The notes under the pieces: generated by a model
Told to the model about the DNA's origin: nothing
The model's input: only the letters and a program-made list of their open reading frames with translations
Database searches by the model: none
Assembly: GCA_963942565.1 (NCBI GenBank)
Contig: OZ012684.1
Location: 65,739,770 to 65,803,769, forward strand
DNA from: Maea johnstoni
Taxonomy: Eukaryota > Annelida > Polychaeta > Spionida > Magelonidae
DNA length: 64,000 nt
Reading direction: 5' to 3'
Part shown: piece after piece, positions 1-12,700 of the stretch
Layout of the letters: every line of letters begins with the position of its first letter
Position numbering within the stretch: the stretch's first letter is position 1
Made by a program: the position numbers and the translations under genes

Positions 1-770
1 GTTACTGGGCATAGTGCTTTGATTGCGTCGTATTTCATACGCTACTATTCTAGACAGACACAAGGAAACATTCGCCATCTAGTGGCAGAGAGAGTTATTA
101 AGATATAAGGCAACTGCACTATACTTACAAATATTTCAAACATTATGTAATACGTTAATAACAATGAAATAACTAGAAAATACAATGTAATATAACTTAG
201 CATTGACATAGGTATACTTTTATTTGGTACATTGGGTAAGGTTGTAGCCACTCCAGGTGTACACAAGAAAATAAGATAACCCATAGCAGGACAAATAGGT
301 CTAACCCCAAAAGCATACATTTGTGGGGGTTAAAATAGACCGGAACACAAAAAAATTATAACTTTACCCAGACATACTCGCTGGGTGCTGGTATACAGCA
401 CATATAGAACAAAACTAATACAGAGACCGGTTTTACGAAAAGCAGGGGGTCGTACTCCGACTCCCCTTTACAAAAGGAACTCATTTCTGCGAGATATTAT
501 GGCATAGATGATAGACATAACCAGTAAGTCAAAACTGGTCAAAGAAGGGTTTTTACACCAAAAAGGGGTCAAAACCCGTAGACCCCTTACTAGACATTAT
601 TATAATTGGCATGGTATAACACATGCGTAAATATACGCCCATTTCAGACACACTCAAGAGGAGTCATGCACAGACTCATGTACAAGTCACCTCTATAGGT
701 GGGTAAGAGGCAAGGAGAAATTACATATAAGCGCTCACGTTGGCCTAGGGCTTCTAATTTGGTGTATAAG
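1..770. other. No gene seen
   Basis: AT-rich sequence left of the LINE fragment. It may include the LINE's 3' untranslated part, but I see no tail or other recognisable feature. Confidence 0.4.
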
Positions 771-1710
771 TTAGCCCACACCCACCCTTTTTGTAACCCT
801 ATTATACATTCTCATAACCTGTTGGCATGATGCACTCCAGATTGGCACCATATCGTTGAACTCCCATCCCTGTATAAATTTCCCCATTATTACATGGAAA
901 TAGTCCTCATGCTCTATGCGTGGGCATATAGAGTTTATTTGGTCACATAGTTCCTGTCTAACATCTGCCTGTGCAGGACACTGCATGATCACATGAACCG
1001 CATCTTCTATTATCCCAACATCACATAGGCAGCACATACGGGAGAATACAGTGGTACCTCGTAATCTGATGTCGTCACCCTTAAGATTACTTCCTTTACA
1101 TAGAAGCTTGACCATCAGCTCACAAGCTTTAATTAGAGATCGGTCCACATCAGCTAATTGCCACCATACGCTATAGGCAGGTCCATCCATTACCATACCC
1201 AGTAGTCTAAGTTTATCGGAATTTTGTAGGCTTCTTTCCCATTCCCCAACTTCCATCTGCCAGGCAGCCTCCCAAACAATCCTTTTCCACGCACCCTTGC
1301 CTATCATTTCCCCTTGTGCAAATTTGCATACCTGATCCAGAACTCCGTATTCGTAACACACATTCAGCAGGTCAGTAATTGGGCTATCATATGCGTTATT
1401 CATAGGGAAATCTGCATCTCTACATTCTTCAACTTTTTGTACTAATACACGTCTTATAGGATTATTTTCATCTAATATGAGTATTGTCCTCAGAAATAGC
1501 AGCTTCTTTACTTGGATCAAACGTATTATATTTATCCATCCCAGACATGCAATACTTGTAGCATTAAGTGCTCTTCTATTAAAGCGTTGTATGCGCTTGG
1601 CTGCATAACGTTGGAAGTCGTTTAACATGTCAATATCCTTTCTCTTAAGGATCCAAATTTCGCAGCCAAAGCACAAGGTAGGAATCACGAAGAAACATTC
1701 TGAAAAGAGT
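771..1710 (-). mobile_element. LINE fragment: C-terminal part of the reverse transcriptase ORF
   Basis: An open frame of 305 codons (1688-771, minus). It starts in the region after the RT thumb (CFGCEIWILKRKDIDMLNDF, typical 'YG-EIW' and 'L..FQ..AAKRI' of non-LTR elements). It carries the C-terminal zinc-type motif CCLCDVGIIEDAVHVIMQCP, a C-x2-C...H-x4-C pattern found near the end of many LINE ORF2 proteins. The RT catalytic core is absent, so it is 5'-truncated. The clade is not resolved (CR1/jockey/I-like possible). The long open frame suggests moderate age. Confidence 0.75.
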
Positions 1711-2032
1711 TCACCTACTGTTCCAACAGACTTTCGTTCGAATGTGGCTTCCGCGTGAGACAGGACAAAAAATGGTCCTTGTCTATATTTTGAAGATTCA
1801 AATATGGCAAAATCGAACGTAACATGAGGCCTTTATGTATGTATCGATGGCGACATTTAATTTTGCAAAAGCACTCAATATGTTCCAAGAAAAAAATCCT
1901 AAAACAATTGCTAACGCTACCTGCATGCAATAAGTACACGTCAAACTACTCGAGTTTATTGGGGCGCCAACGCCAAAAGAGCATGTACAGAATGTGCGTG
2001 CGTGGTTTCACGAGTATTGACTATTCTCATTA

Positions 2033-2200
2033 AAGGGTTAGACTGGTGGCCTGGTCGCTTTGCAAATTTGCGGCACTGTGAATGGCTGTTTATGGTGTCT
2101 TTGCAACTTGGGCTCTTCGCAAAGAGTAGTGAATTTCTTCTTTATCCCGGTATTCTAACTCGTTTGGGTATCCAATTGTCACACCAGCGAACTACGACAG
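2033..2200 (+). repeat. Dispersed repeat segment, related to 48060-48260 (minus)
   Basis: GACTGGTGGCCTGGTCGCTT here and GACAGGTGGCCTGGTTACTT on the minus strand at 48240 are alike. The later words GCAAAGAGTAGTGAATTTCT and GCAAAGGGAAGGGAATTTCT also correspond. The pair is too diverged to name a family. Confidence 0.45.
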
Positions 2201-3460
<1,260 letters not shown>

Positions 3461-4004
3461 TTCTTCTATTCTAAATATGTCTGTATCGATCGAATGTGTC
3501 AATTATCAGAGCTGCAGCAAAGTAATTTGCTGCAACCCTAGTGACTGTGTTGCCATCTGGAATTCAGTAGCGACATCATATACTTACATACCGTAGACCT
3601 GGTACAATAGTGGCACTGTACCTATCTGATTAAACTGAGAACTTGCCCGGCTTTCACGCGTCCTACTGTGGACTATCAACATGATCATAGTGATTTTATA
3701 AGTTAGCATATTATCGGGGATCATTGTTGGTATCCAAAGTATTGCATTATAATCATCGTTGGAGGCTCGGAGCCATTTCAATGGAAAATCGGGCCGTTGC
3801 TGAGTGTGTGCGAATGAAGAAAACCTTGCTATTTCGGCACCTAAACTCGGCAATCCGAATGCTGTCGACTAAGTACGACGACACAAATGGCGCGAGTACT
3901 TAACGTGCATGTGAAACGAACTTTGAATCAGGAGTATAGATAACCAACGAACAAACAAACTCTTGTAGATATTTATATTTTCCAGTATTTATTTTTTATT
4001 CTTA

Positions 4005-4085
4005 TTCTAATGATTTATTTATGTTCTTTGTACCTATCATAATTATATTATGGTCAATAAAGATACAATACAAGTACGATAGGAA
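4005..4085 (+). mobile_element. Short LINE 3'-end remnant
   Basis: GTTCTTTGTACCTATCATAA then GGTCAATAAAGATACAATAC resembles the 6640 LINE end (TTTTGTACCTGAAGGTATAG, ACAATAAAGATACATACAT). Confidence 0.45.
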
Positions 4086-4954
4086 CGCGAACTCGTGAAA
4101 GAAAAGACGGGTTAAAAAGCAGATTATGGTGTTACCAAAACCTATTTGATTTATATGGTTTGAAATAATTAGTAGTTTCTGTTTTATAAACATTTTCAAT
4201 ACTGCACATTCTCTGTTATTTCGTTTTATGCGGAAGAAAATATTGTTTCAGATATACAATAGCGACTTTGGATTGTCAAAGCATATACCTATGAAAGCTA
4301 AGGGCACGTTGTCGAGTTGGGACATTATCACCCTCTGTATTAAAACCACATTTTCAGGAGAAGTCAGTGGTTCCCTGCTGACTCTTCTCCAGTCATTTCA
4401 GTTTTGGCCTCGAAATGAGATGAAGAACCAGCTCTTAACATTTCCCAACAAAAGTATGACAGAAGAACAATAATCAACACTTTAATAGATAGATAAAAAT
4501 AGTATACGACTGCCGAACTTCAAATTCAGTGTAAATAATTTTCGAAAAAGTGACCCAATCACGGTCGACGAATGACAAATGCGGAACTGTGGTCAATTAA
4601 TATTCATGATTGGCTATAAAACAAGATGGGAAGACGCCCACAGAGGTGTAAAGAGTACTTAATTCCGCAATGTGACAAAATAAATAATATTTCTTTCAAT
4701 AGAAATATTCTAAACTATTTACGATTTTGATAAAGTTATAGTTGAACAGTTTTATTCAAGCGAATAACTTGCAAAAGTTAAAATTTGGTCAACTACTCTA
4801 AGCAGTTTACTGTATTCCAATCTACTAATAAATAGCATCATTGGCAAAAGTCAGGTTAGCACAGTCTCCGACTGTTGCGTTTCACTCACTTCCTTCCTGA
4901 TGTTAATCAGGTCGGGAGCGTAGTACAAACCCCCGGCAGCTTCCAACGTGGCCA

Positions 4955-5165
4955 GCCCCGACGGCCGCGTGGTCTATGGCGTTGCCACAGCCTGCTAGCT
5001 GTCACTCACCACTGCCTGAGTTTGAATCCTGTCTGGGGCATGAGAGAATGATGCCAGTGACGTGGGCTTAAAAGGTGGATTTCTCAAGTTTCCTCCACCA
5101 GTCATAACTGCCTAGACACGCCCTATACGCATTTTGGCAGAAAAACTGACAAAAAAGGAAAATTC
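4955..5165 (+). mobile_element. tRNA-derived SINE
   Basis: The tRNA-like head contains an A-box (GGCCGCGTGGTCTATGGCG) and a B-box-like GAGTTTGAATCCTG. The body has TCCTCCACCAGTCATAACTG and the tail TGGCAGAAAAACTGACAAAA-AAGG. The copies at 39745 and 60270 show the same head and body in reverse. Confidence 0.7.
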
Positions 5166-5932
5166 CAAGTTCTGGTCCCAACATGTTCCTGCGCAGCAGC
5201 GAAGGGCGGGTCTACGAACTGTAAGATTGCAGTTTGTGTAAAATGCGATACCTTCACTACCCTACCCTCGAGAAGACGTGTAGCATTAAGAAATTACGAA
5301 AAAATCTGTAACTATTACTAAATGACCAAAAATTTGTGAATAACTACGACGAGTGCAAATGACATACGCTACAGCCGCTTTGATATCTTATTTATCGATT
5401 TCATATCTGTTAGCCAATCTTTCTGAACTATTGATACATAGGTTAGATAGCCTTAAGTGTGTGGTCGTAGGGATATATGTGTGCTCTCATATTTCATTTC
5501 ATTAAAAGAATTGCCAAACGAAAAATAAGGATTTCTCCGTTTCCTCCACCGGTTACAACTGGCTAGACACGCCCTAGCCGCAATATGGCAGAAAAACTGA
5601 CAAAAAAATGAAAAATTCCAAATTCTGGTCTTAATGTGTTCCTGAGCAGAACGTTTGTGCAGGCCAGGTCTACGAACTGCAAGATCGCAGTTCGTGTAAA
5701 ATGCGATACCTTCACTACCCTACCCTCGAGAAGACTTATAGCATTAAGAAAAAATATATATGTAAATTTTACTGAATGACCGAATTTCGTGGAGAATAAC
5801 TAGGACGAGTGCAAATGACATACGCTACAGCCGGTTTGATATCTTATTTATCAATTTCATATCTGAACTCGCAGGGATATATGTGTGCTCCGATATTTGT
5901 TTTCACTAAAAGAACTGCCAAACGAAAACTAA
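5078..5932. repeat. Tandem duplication of about 450 bp including a SINE tail
   Basis: 5078-5528 and 5529-5932 run parallel. Both have GGATTTCTC, TCCTCCACC, TAGACACGCCCTA, TGGCAGAAAAACTGACAAAA, AAAATGCGATACCTTCACTA, CCCTACCCTCGAGAAGAC, CAAATGACATACGCTACAGC and GGGATATATGTGTGCTC. The shift is about 451-456 bp. The second copy lacks about 50 bp near its end. Confidence 0.8.
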
Positions 5933-6639
5933 GGGTTGAGAAGATAGACCTAGAATTAATCATGAGTGATATCGCAATCGGATATTTAGGCGGTGCTCTG
6001 ATCTTTTTTGCCAATCTAAAATATTCAAGGTTACTGTGCAAAGGCGGGTACTTTCTAGTGAAGTATAAATCCATAGATCAATAGTTGTTGTTTTGTTTCT
6101 TATTTTTTCTTTTCCACCATTCGAAATTAGCCCAAAGTATGCCTTTAATAGACAGTTATTACATGTACCTGGATGGTAGGGCTTTTAGAGAGCTTTAACA
6201 TGTCCAGAGCAAAACAAAGTAACCTCTGGGTAAAGGAATGGCTTCAGATATCATCGTCGATTGTTAACCCACATTAACCAATGATTAAAGACGATTGGTT
6301 TTTCTAGTGTCGTCCTGCCACTGAAGAATCAGTGATATTAATATTTCATATTTTCCACTCAATATAACTTTATCCTCTGAATGCAATTTAACTGCCAGTA
6401 GACTACCCACAGGGCTTGTATAGGAGAAAGACAACGGAGAAAGAAAATTTCGCCCATATGAACGAGTGCCTGTGAACTGCACATTATATGTGAAAGTAGA
6501 ACCGGCGTGGGTTAATCTTGCTTAAATGTATCATAAGGACTGACCACCCAGGTCACGATTTGTTTGCCATTTGACAATAAGCACCGATATTAATTTGTAT
6601 GAAAAGCTCCAGCATTTGTGTTGTCATATTACCCCTCTG

Positions 6640-6842
6640 TTTCGATGGTAGCCCATAGTCATCCTGAGCTCCGCTCGAAACTCACTTGACTATTGGGACA
6701 TTTAGTGCTAAACTACTATCTTACCCTTGTATTTATATCCTTTACTACTTTTCGTTTTATTATCTTTTGTTGTTATTATTTCTGTTCTTCTGTATCATTT
6801 TGTACCTGAAGGTATAGACAATAAAGATACATACATACATTA
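6640..6842 (+). mobile_element. LINE 3' end with (TACA) tail
   Basis: Ends TGTACCTGAAGGTATAGACA then AATAAAGATACATACATACA: a small hairpin (TACC/GGTA), an AATAAA and a short tandem tail, as at the 3' ends of CR1/L2/RTE-type LINEs. Upstream is non-coding. Confidence 0.55.
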
Positions 6843-7064
6843 CATCTGATACTCTGGAACCACTCCCACTGTAACCCGCAATCACAAAGCCGATCAAAAT
6901 CGTTTGCTATATTCAATCTTACACTGTTTGTCTATGCACATGCATTTGCTCCAGAAGTGAAGAATAAGTGTAGACTAGAGTAGTATGATTGGTGTAGAAA
7001 AAATGATGACAGGGGGCCAGAAATCCTCCCCAAAGACCGAAATAACATGAAAGCAAAGGAAAAG

Positions 7065-7150
7065 GCTAGTATGATAATGTAGCAGTCTCTCTATATGTAC
7101 TTATAGAGTATGATAACGTAGCAGTCTCTCTATATGTACATATAATTTAT
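7065..7150. repeat. Short direct duplication (about 42 bp)
   Basis: AGTATGATAA(T/C)GTAGCAGTCTCTCTATATGTAC occurs twice in a row. Confidence 0.75.
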
Positions 7151-7828
7151 ATGTACTTAGTGAGTATCTAATACAGATAAGTTTTGTATTGAACAGAACA
7201 CGTATATAATACTAAATTAAATTATAGCATGAACCTACCAATAGGAGAAACCTCAAACTACGATTCCTGCATGGAAGCATATTGAGAGGTATCGCCATCT
7301 ATCAACAGCGACATTAACTAAATTATTGAGATCCGACGGAGAGATGGAGCAGTCAAATATCACTCTGAAGGATTGTTCAAGACCGCCATCTATCGATAAG
7401 AGGATTCACTAAACTAAGCAAAGCGAGATAGATTACTGAAAAGGGTACAAGTAAAGAAAACATTTTGTAAATAGTCATAGGCTCAGAACTATTTATTTTA
7501 ATGTATGAGGCTATCTTGGCGTTATTTGCACACTCAACATCCGAAAATCACTCATCATAACATATTTGTAGTTTATCTATCTTATGCAAATAATTGTCAA
7601 TTTTCGAATCAATGTACCGGCATATGCTAGATCCTGTGTATTTTCTTTGTAATTATTCCTTTGATTGTAATCTGAATTTATTGCTTTCTTCCTTGAATAT
7701 AGGACATGCTTTCACGCTAGTGTGTGTGTGTGTGTGTGTGACGCTAGGTCACGTTCTTTTTCACCTATTATTCTAAACATTATTCCACTGCAATATTGGA
7801 GCGTATTGCAGAACCGCGTGTCACCTGA

Positions 7829-7847
7829 GAGTAGTAGCAGCAGCAGC

Positions 7848-7894
<47 letters not shown>

Positions 7895-7931
7895 AAGTAG
7901 TAGTAGTAGTAGTGGTAGTAGCTGTAGTAGC

Positions 7932-8011
<80 letters not shown>

Positions 8012-8022
8012 CTGTAGTAGCT

Positions 8023-8116
<94 letters not shown>

Positions 8117-8132
8117 AAGTAGAAGTAGCAGC
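7829..8132. repeat. (AGT)n microsatellite
   Basis: About 100 AGT units with scattered AGC, GGT and AGA variants. It follows a (GT)n of about 10 units at 7720-7740. Confidence 0.97.
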
Positions 8133-8739
8133 AGTAGTGTTGGTTGTGGTTCTCAGGCGTCAATAATCAAATCAATATGCGCCTGATAACTGACAGGCCA
8201 CGCACATGACCCTAGATTTTCAGAGAGCAATTATCAGTGTTCATCCAATATTAGATGAATAAAAGAATGGATATGTAGCGAGAGACCAATTACTACATGT
8301 ATATGTGCTATAGTGAAGGCCTGGCTATGCCAGCTATCTCGAATCTGGCCTTATTGTGACCTCACTAGGAGAAAAAGACCAATTGGGGCTCTTGTATCGT
8401 TTACACTACAAAGAAACTTGCGCACCAACAAGCGCAGAACACAACCCTTGGGCTATTCGCCGCAGCCAGCATGTTCAGGTTAACCGGCTGGTTTCAAATC
8501 CACTTGTTTTTTTTCCATCTAAGCTCGAACGGTTGTTCTCTCCATTTTTTTTGTGTTGCCAGTGTTACTTTTGAAACTGATGACTTTACCATTCCTTTGT
8601 ACCGACGTTGGATTTTTGATCAAAATAAGACATCAACCATTTGAAATCCTGGGGGCGTGGCATGTATATTTTTTAAAGACAGATTTGTTTTCCAAATGTT
8701 CAGGGACAGATTATAAACGTTCGAAGGTTATTATAATGA

Positions 8740-8741
<2 letters not shown>

Positions 8742-8821
<80 letters not shown>
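8742..8821. repeat. (TA)n microsatellite
   Basis: Forty TA units without interruption. Confidence 0.98.
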
Positions 8822-8824
<3 letters not shown>

Positions 8825-9299
8825 CCTACTAGATTCCCTTCACCTTTGGTTAGTAGGGATAATTTAACTGTATCATTCAAGAACAACTTATAGGTACAGT
8901 TGCACACCCTGTTTGCGTTCTCCTTTCTTGTGCCCCTATGATCCCTATATCCTGGAGTTTATATATCGCCCGCCTTTCATTAGAGATCTCCTGTTTCAGT
9001 TCTTTCTACTGTCCTAGCCGGTATTTGGTAACAGAAAATACACATGACAGCCTAGAAATCTAGGCTATCCTATACCCTTCCCATAATTAACGAGGGGGGG
9101 GGGGGGCACAACAAGAAAAACACTACAATCTTTATTTTGTTTATTTTCAGACTGTTGCAAGGGCCTATGACAGGACATCTCAAAACCATATGCCACCACA
9201 TTTTGGCAGGTTTTCTCCTTCGCCAACATGCCCATCACAATCTGTCCTAAAGATATCAAATGCTTTTCTGCCACCTTTCCCCATCCGACCCACTGCTAA
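8822..9299. other. Intergenic, no gene seen
   Basis: Contains a G-run at 9094. The CpG-richer stretch described as a candidate promoter begins at its right end. Confidence 0.35.
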
Positions 9300-9707
9300 A
9301 TGCACGGGTAAATGCATTTGTTTACTTTGCTACTCCTGGCCGGCGAATATTCGCGGGTCTTTCACAGGATACCAAACCAGCCTGTCAGCGGCCGTTCCGC
9401 TATTAGTCTCATCTCGCGAGAGTTCGGCAAGCACCTGCTTATTTTCGGTAGATGTCGTAAAATTGTCAATTTACCGGTTAAAACAAAAGAAACCGGTCAC
9501 TATCGCGCAGTCTGAAAATATCACGGTAAGTTTTCACTATTCTTTTATTTTCCTATTTTAAGTCAATCTTTAAAGAGTACACTATAGTTATGTTATGCCG
9601 AATTTCCAAAATAACTGTCAAATTTGCATAACAAGGAGGCTTCGCGACATGCGTGTTCATTGAAGAGGCATCAGAACACATATCGCGGAGGAAGTCTGGC
9701 GAAACAG
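9300..9707 (+). promoter_or_regulatory. Candidate SINHCAF promoter and untranslated first exon(s)
   Basis: This stretch has clearly more CpG than its surroundings (for example GGCGAATATTCGCGG, TCTCGCGAGA, ATCGCGCAG, ATATCGCGGAGG). It includes a TCTCGCGAGA palindrome near 9411, a known core promoter element in animals. Two strong donor-like sites face right: GGTAAGT at 9525/9526 and CAGGTAAGTTTGATC at 9707/9708. No other gene start is visible between here and the SINHCAF ATG at 18068. Assigning it to SINHCAF is inference; the intron would be about 8.3 kb. Confidence 0.4.
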
Positions 9708-12700
9708 GTAAGTTTGATCTTATTTCCGAGAAAATACGAAAGGATCGGTCTGGGAAACATCACGATTTGACAGATAAAAGAGTGAGGTATCTAATTATGA
9801 AATTTCACGGATTGTCTTTTTGTAAGAGCTGAGAAATATAAAGTTGAACTTGACTGGCCTTTGTAGCGGCAGCACATGGCTTGTTAATCAATACTACGAA
9901 GTCTTCCCACATCGGAATTGCTCCTTTTCGATAGTCTGGAATGGCCAATCGCGAAGATCGGATGAAAAAATATTCCAATTTGGTCTGTGTATTGGTTTAC
10001 AATCGATCAATCGGGATGTCATTTAAATTTTTATGGTACTATCCGAAAAAATTCGTCGGAATTTCTCGACCGCGATGGGAATGCCCTGGCGTGCCCCCAA
10101 CAAGGAGGGCGCTTTCTTTGTTCTGCGAGGGGATATGTACACAGCGTACTCTGTTGTAAACCGCAAATAACAAAAATCAATCTTCGACAGTTCTTTCACA
10201 ATGTAAACTTGAGGTTGCTCAAAATGGACATGGATGAATTTGCGGGAATTATTAGACGGGAGACATTTTAGAAGCATTTTTAGTGCCAATTTTCGCTCAC
10301 ATGAAAATCTATTTTTAGATTACAAGGCATACAAGTTCAGTTCACTGGGTCAGACAAAGGCACTGTAAGGTAACGAACGAGTCGTTCGAGGCAAAACTGC
10401 CCAACAGTGACTTCTACATATATTTATCTTTTGACAATCCATACACTCCCTGCCAATGTGACATGCCAAAAAATTCGATGTGACCCTGGGTAACCTCATA
10501 GCCTCCATTCAGTACAGGTTTTTCCCAACTGAAGCCACTTCATTTTCCAAAAAGGACATGATGCTAGTTTACTTACAGTATTACTACAATCAGTCGTAAC
10601 TTTTGTTTTGTTATGGTTTTTGATTATTGATTATTTGAAAAATATTCACTAGTGTGTGATAGTGCATGTATTCAGTGCTGTATGACAGACGCTCAGAAGT
10701 GTGTCATGCCAGGAGTGGGTGTGTGATGATTCATTGCGCTGAATTCCAGTGCAATATATTTGCTTTCAAATGAGGATAATGCATTCAGGGCAGATGAACA
10801 ATGAAATGATTTTCTAACTGAAAATGCTATTTCATGGGGATGTTCAATTTTTTAATGATAGAAAGGAAATTTCATTCCTGACCTCCAGAAATACATGGCA
10901 GGAGTCGGTAGTAGTGCACTCAGTGATACCCTTTGTTTTTCAGCTTGAGTTCCTCAATTTACAATTTCATGAATAATTCATTCACAAGCAAGAGTTTATT
11001 GGTGCATTACAGTGAATGATTTCAGTTTTGAAATTTTGATAATGGTCAGTTAACACATTTGAACGGTGAATTTCTCTTTGTGATGGATGGAGCAGCTTAT
11101 ATTTCCTAACAAGCCACATTTAGAAGAAAAAATTTGAAGAATATTTTATTTTATTTACTTTGTAATAAATTTTGCTACATGAACTCAGGTTTATTATTAG
11201 TTAAAAGAAAATGAAAATAGGTAAAGAATCATAACTAATTTCTGCTTAATAACATGTAAATTCAAATTCATAAGGGCATGCAAATGCTGCAATTGTTGTT
11301 GTATACCAAATTGAATAAGGTTGGTATGCAAGCACTGTTTGTAAACATGCATCTCCCATGGTGTTAACCCAGTGAGTGAGAGTATAAGTACAGGGCCGTA
11401 GTACTCAAAATCTGAACTGTGAGCACTGACTGAGGAGGACACTGTGTGATATCTGGGGCACTGACCCCAGCATGAACTCCTACTAGACTTATATGGAAAT
11501 GTGGCAACGCCTGGGTCAGGAGATAGCCTGGTTTCAAGGAGTCCTCATGGTGCATTTTCCTCTCAGGAGAAGAAAATCCACTCAGGATATTCTGGAGAAA
11601 TTAAATATGGAGACTGTTTTAAGCATTACTGTGGTTCATTGCTTTCTTTGGATATGAATATGATGTGTTGGCAGCACTATCTGATGTTGTTCTGAAGAGA
11701 GCAGGCAAGTGAGTCTATGTCATTACTCTGGTAGTTAGCCTTCACATATGCTACTGGGGAACTTGATACACATACCATAGAATCATTATCAAGCGTCCAG
11801 CAGTTGACTTATCATACACTCTATTTTTAATTTTATTTGAACAAAATTCCTTGGTTTTATGCGTACATGCTTGTTCTGTTAGTCTTTATGCTACTATTGC
11901 TCTTGTATTTACATCAGCTATACATAGACAATTTGACATCTCAACTTTGAGATTATTACAAGTGTAATGTTTTGACTGTTAAACCCACTACTTGAAGAAA
12001 CCATGAGTGTTCTGACTGTGACATAGCATCATTTTTGTTCATTGTCAGCATGATGTCTGATGCCACTTCTCCATGTCAGCCTCATGAGTTTTCATGAGGC
12101 TGGCTGCTAGCTTTCATTTTGAGGTAATTATGCTAATCTGAGTATGATGTAGAGATATCCCTACTGACCCATGTGTGCGTACATGTGTTTCCCATAGGAG
12201 CAGATCTGGCATTTACTGATGTGCAGGTTTTGGACAATCTAAATGTGTTGAGTTCTGGTGTTAGGTAATAGGTACAATATATTTAGATAAATAGTGTAGT
12301 GAAGACCCAATTTTCTACAAAGACAGTATCACAATAAACAATTTTGCAGACATCAGCATGGATTCTGTCCCAAAGCCATTGGAATACTTATTTTAAGATT
12401 TCTTTGGATGGTAAAACACTGCCTGATGCTTGGAAACCCCTAGATATATATGCCAATGTTAGTTGTAATTTTATATATAAACAAAACATGAGAAAAATGT
12501 TGTGGTTTTTTTTGAGGAATTTCTCAAAAGGTTGATTCTAGCTTAAAATAGATTTTTTCACCACAGCATAATTCTGATGACATTGTATACAAATTGTATA
12601 CCTTATTTCATGAAGTAAATTCATAGATATTTATGCTTGAAATCTGAGTGTTTTGTGGTCTCCCTTCAAATAGAGTGCATCCAAAAATTTACAATTTGGG

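Larger units (their letters stand above)
5933..7720. other. Intergenic, no gene seen
   Basis: Holds the LINE 3' end at 6640-6842 and a short duplication at 7065-7150; otherwise nothing recognised. Confidence 0.4.

Noticed and set aside
7722-8186. Poly-Ser (154 residues), poly-Tyr and poly-Val open frames
   Set aside because: Translation of the (AGT)n microsatellite in different frames.
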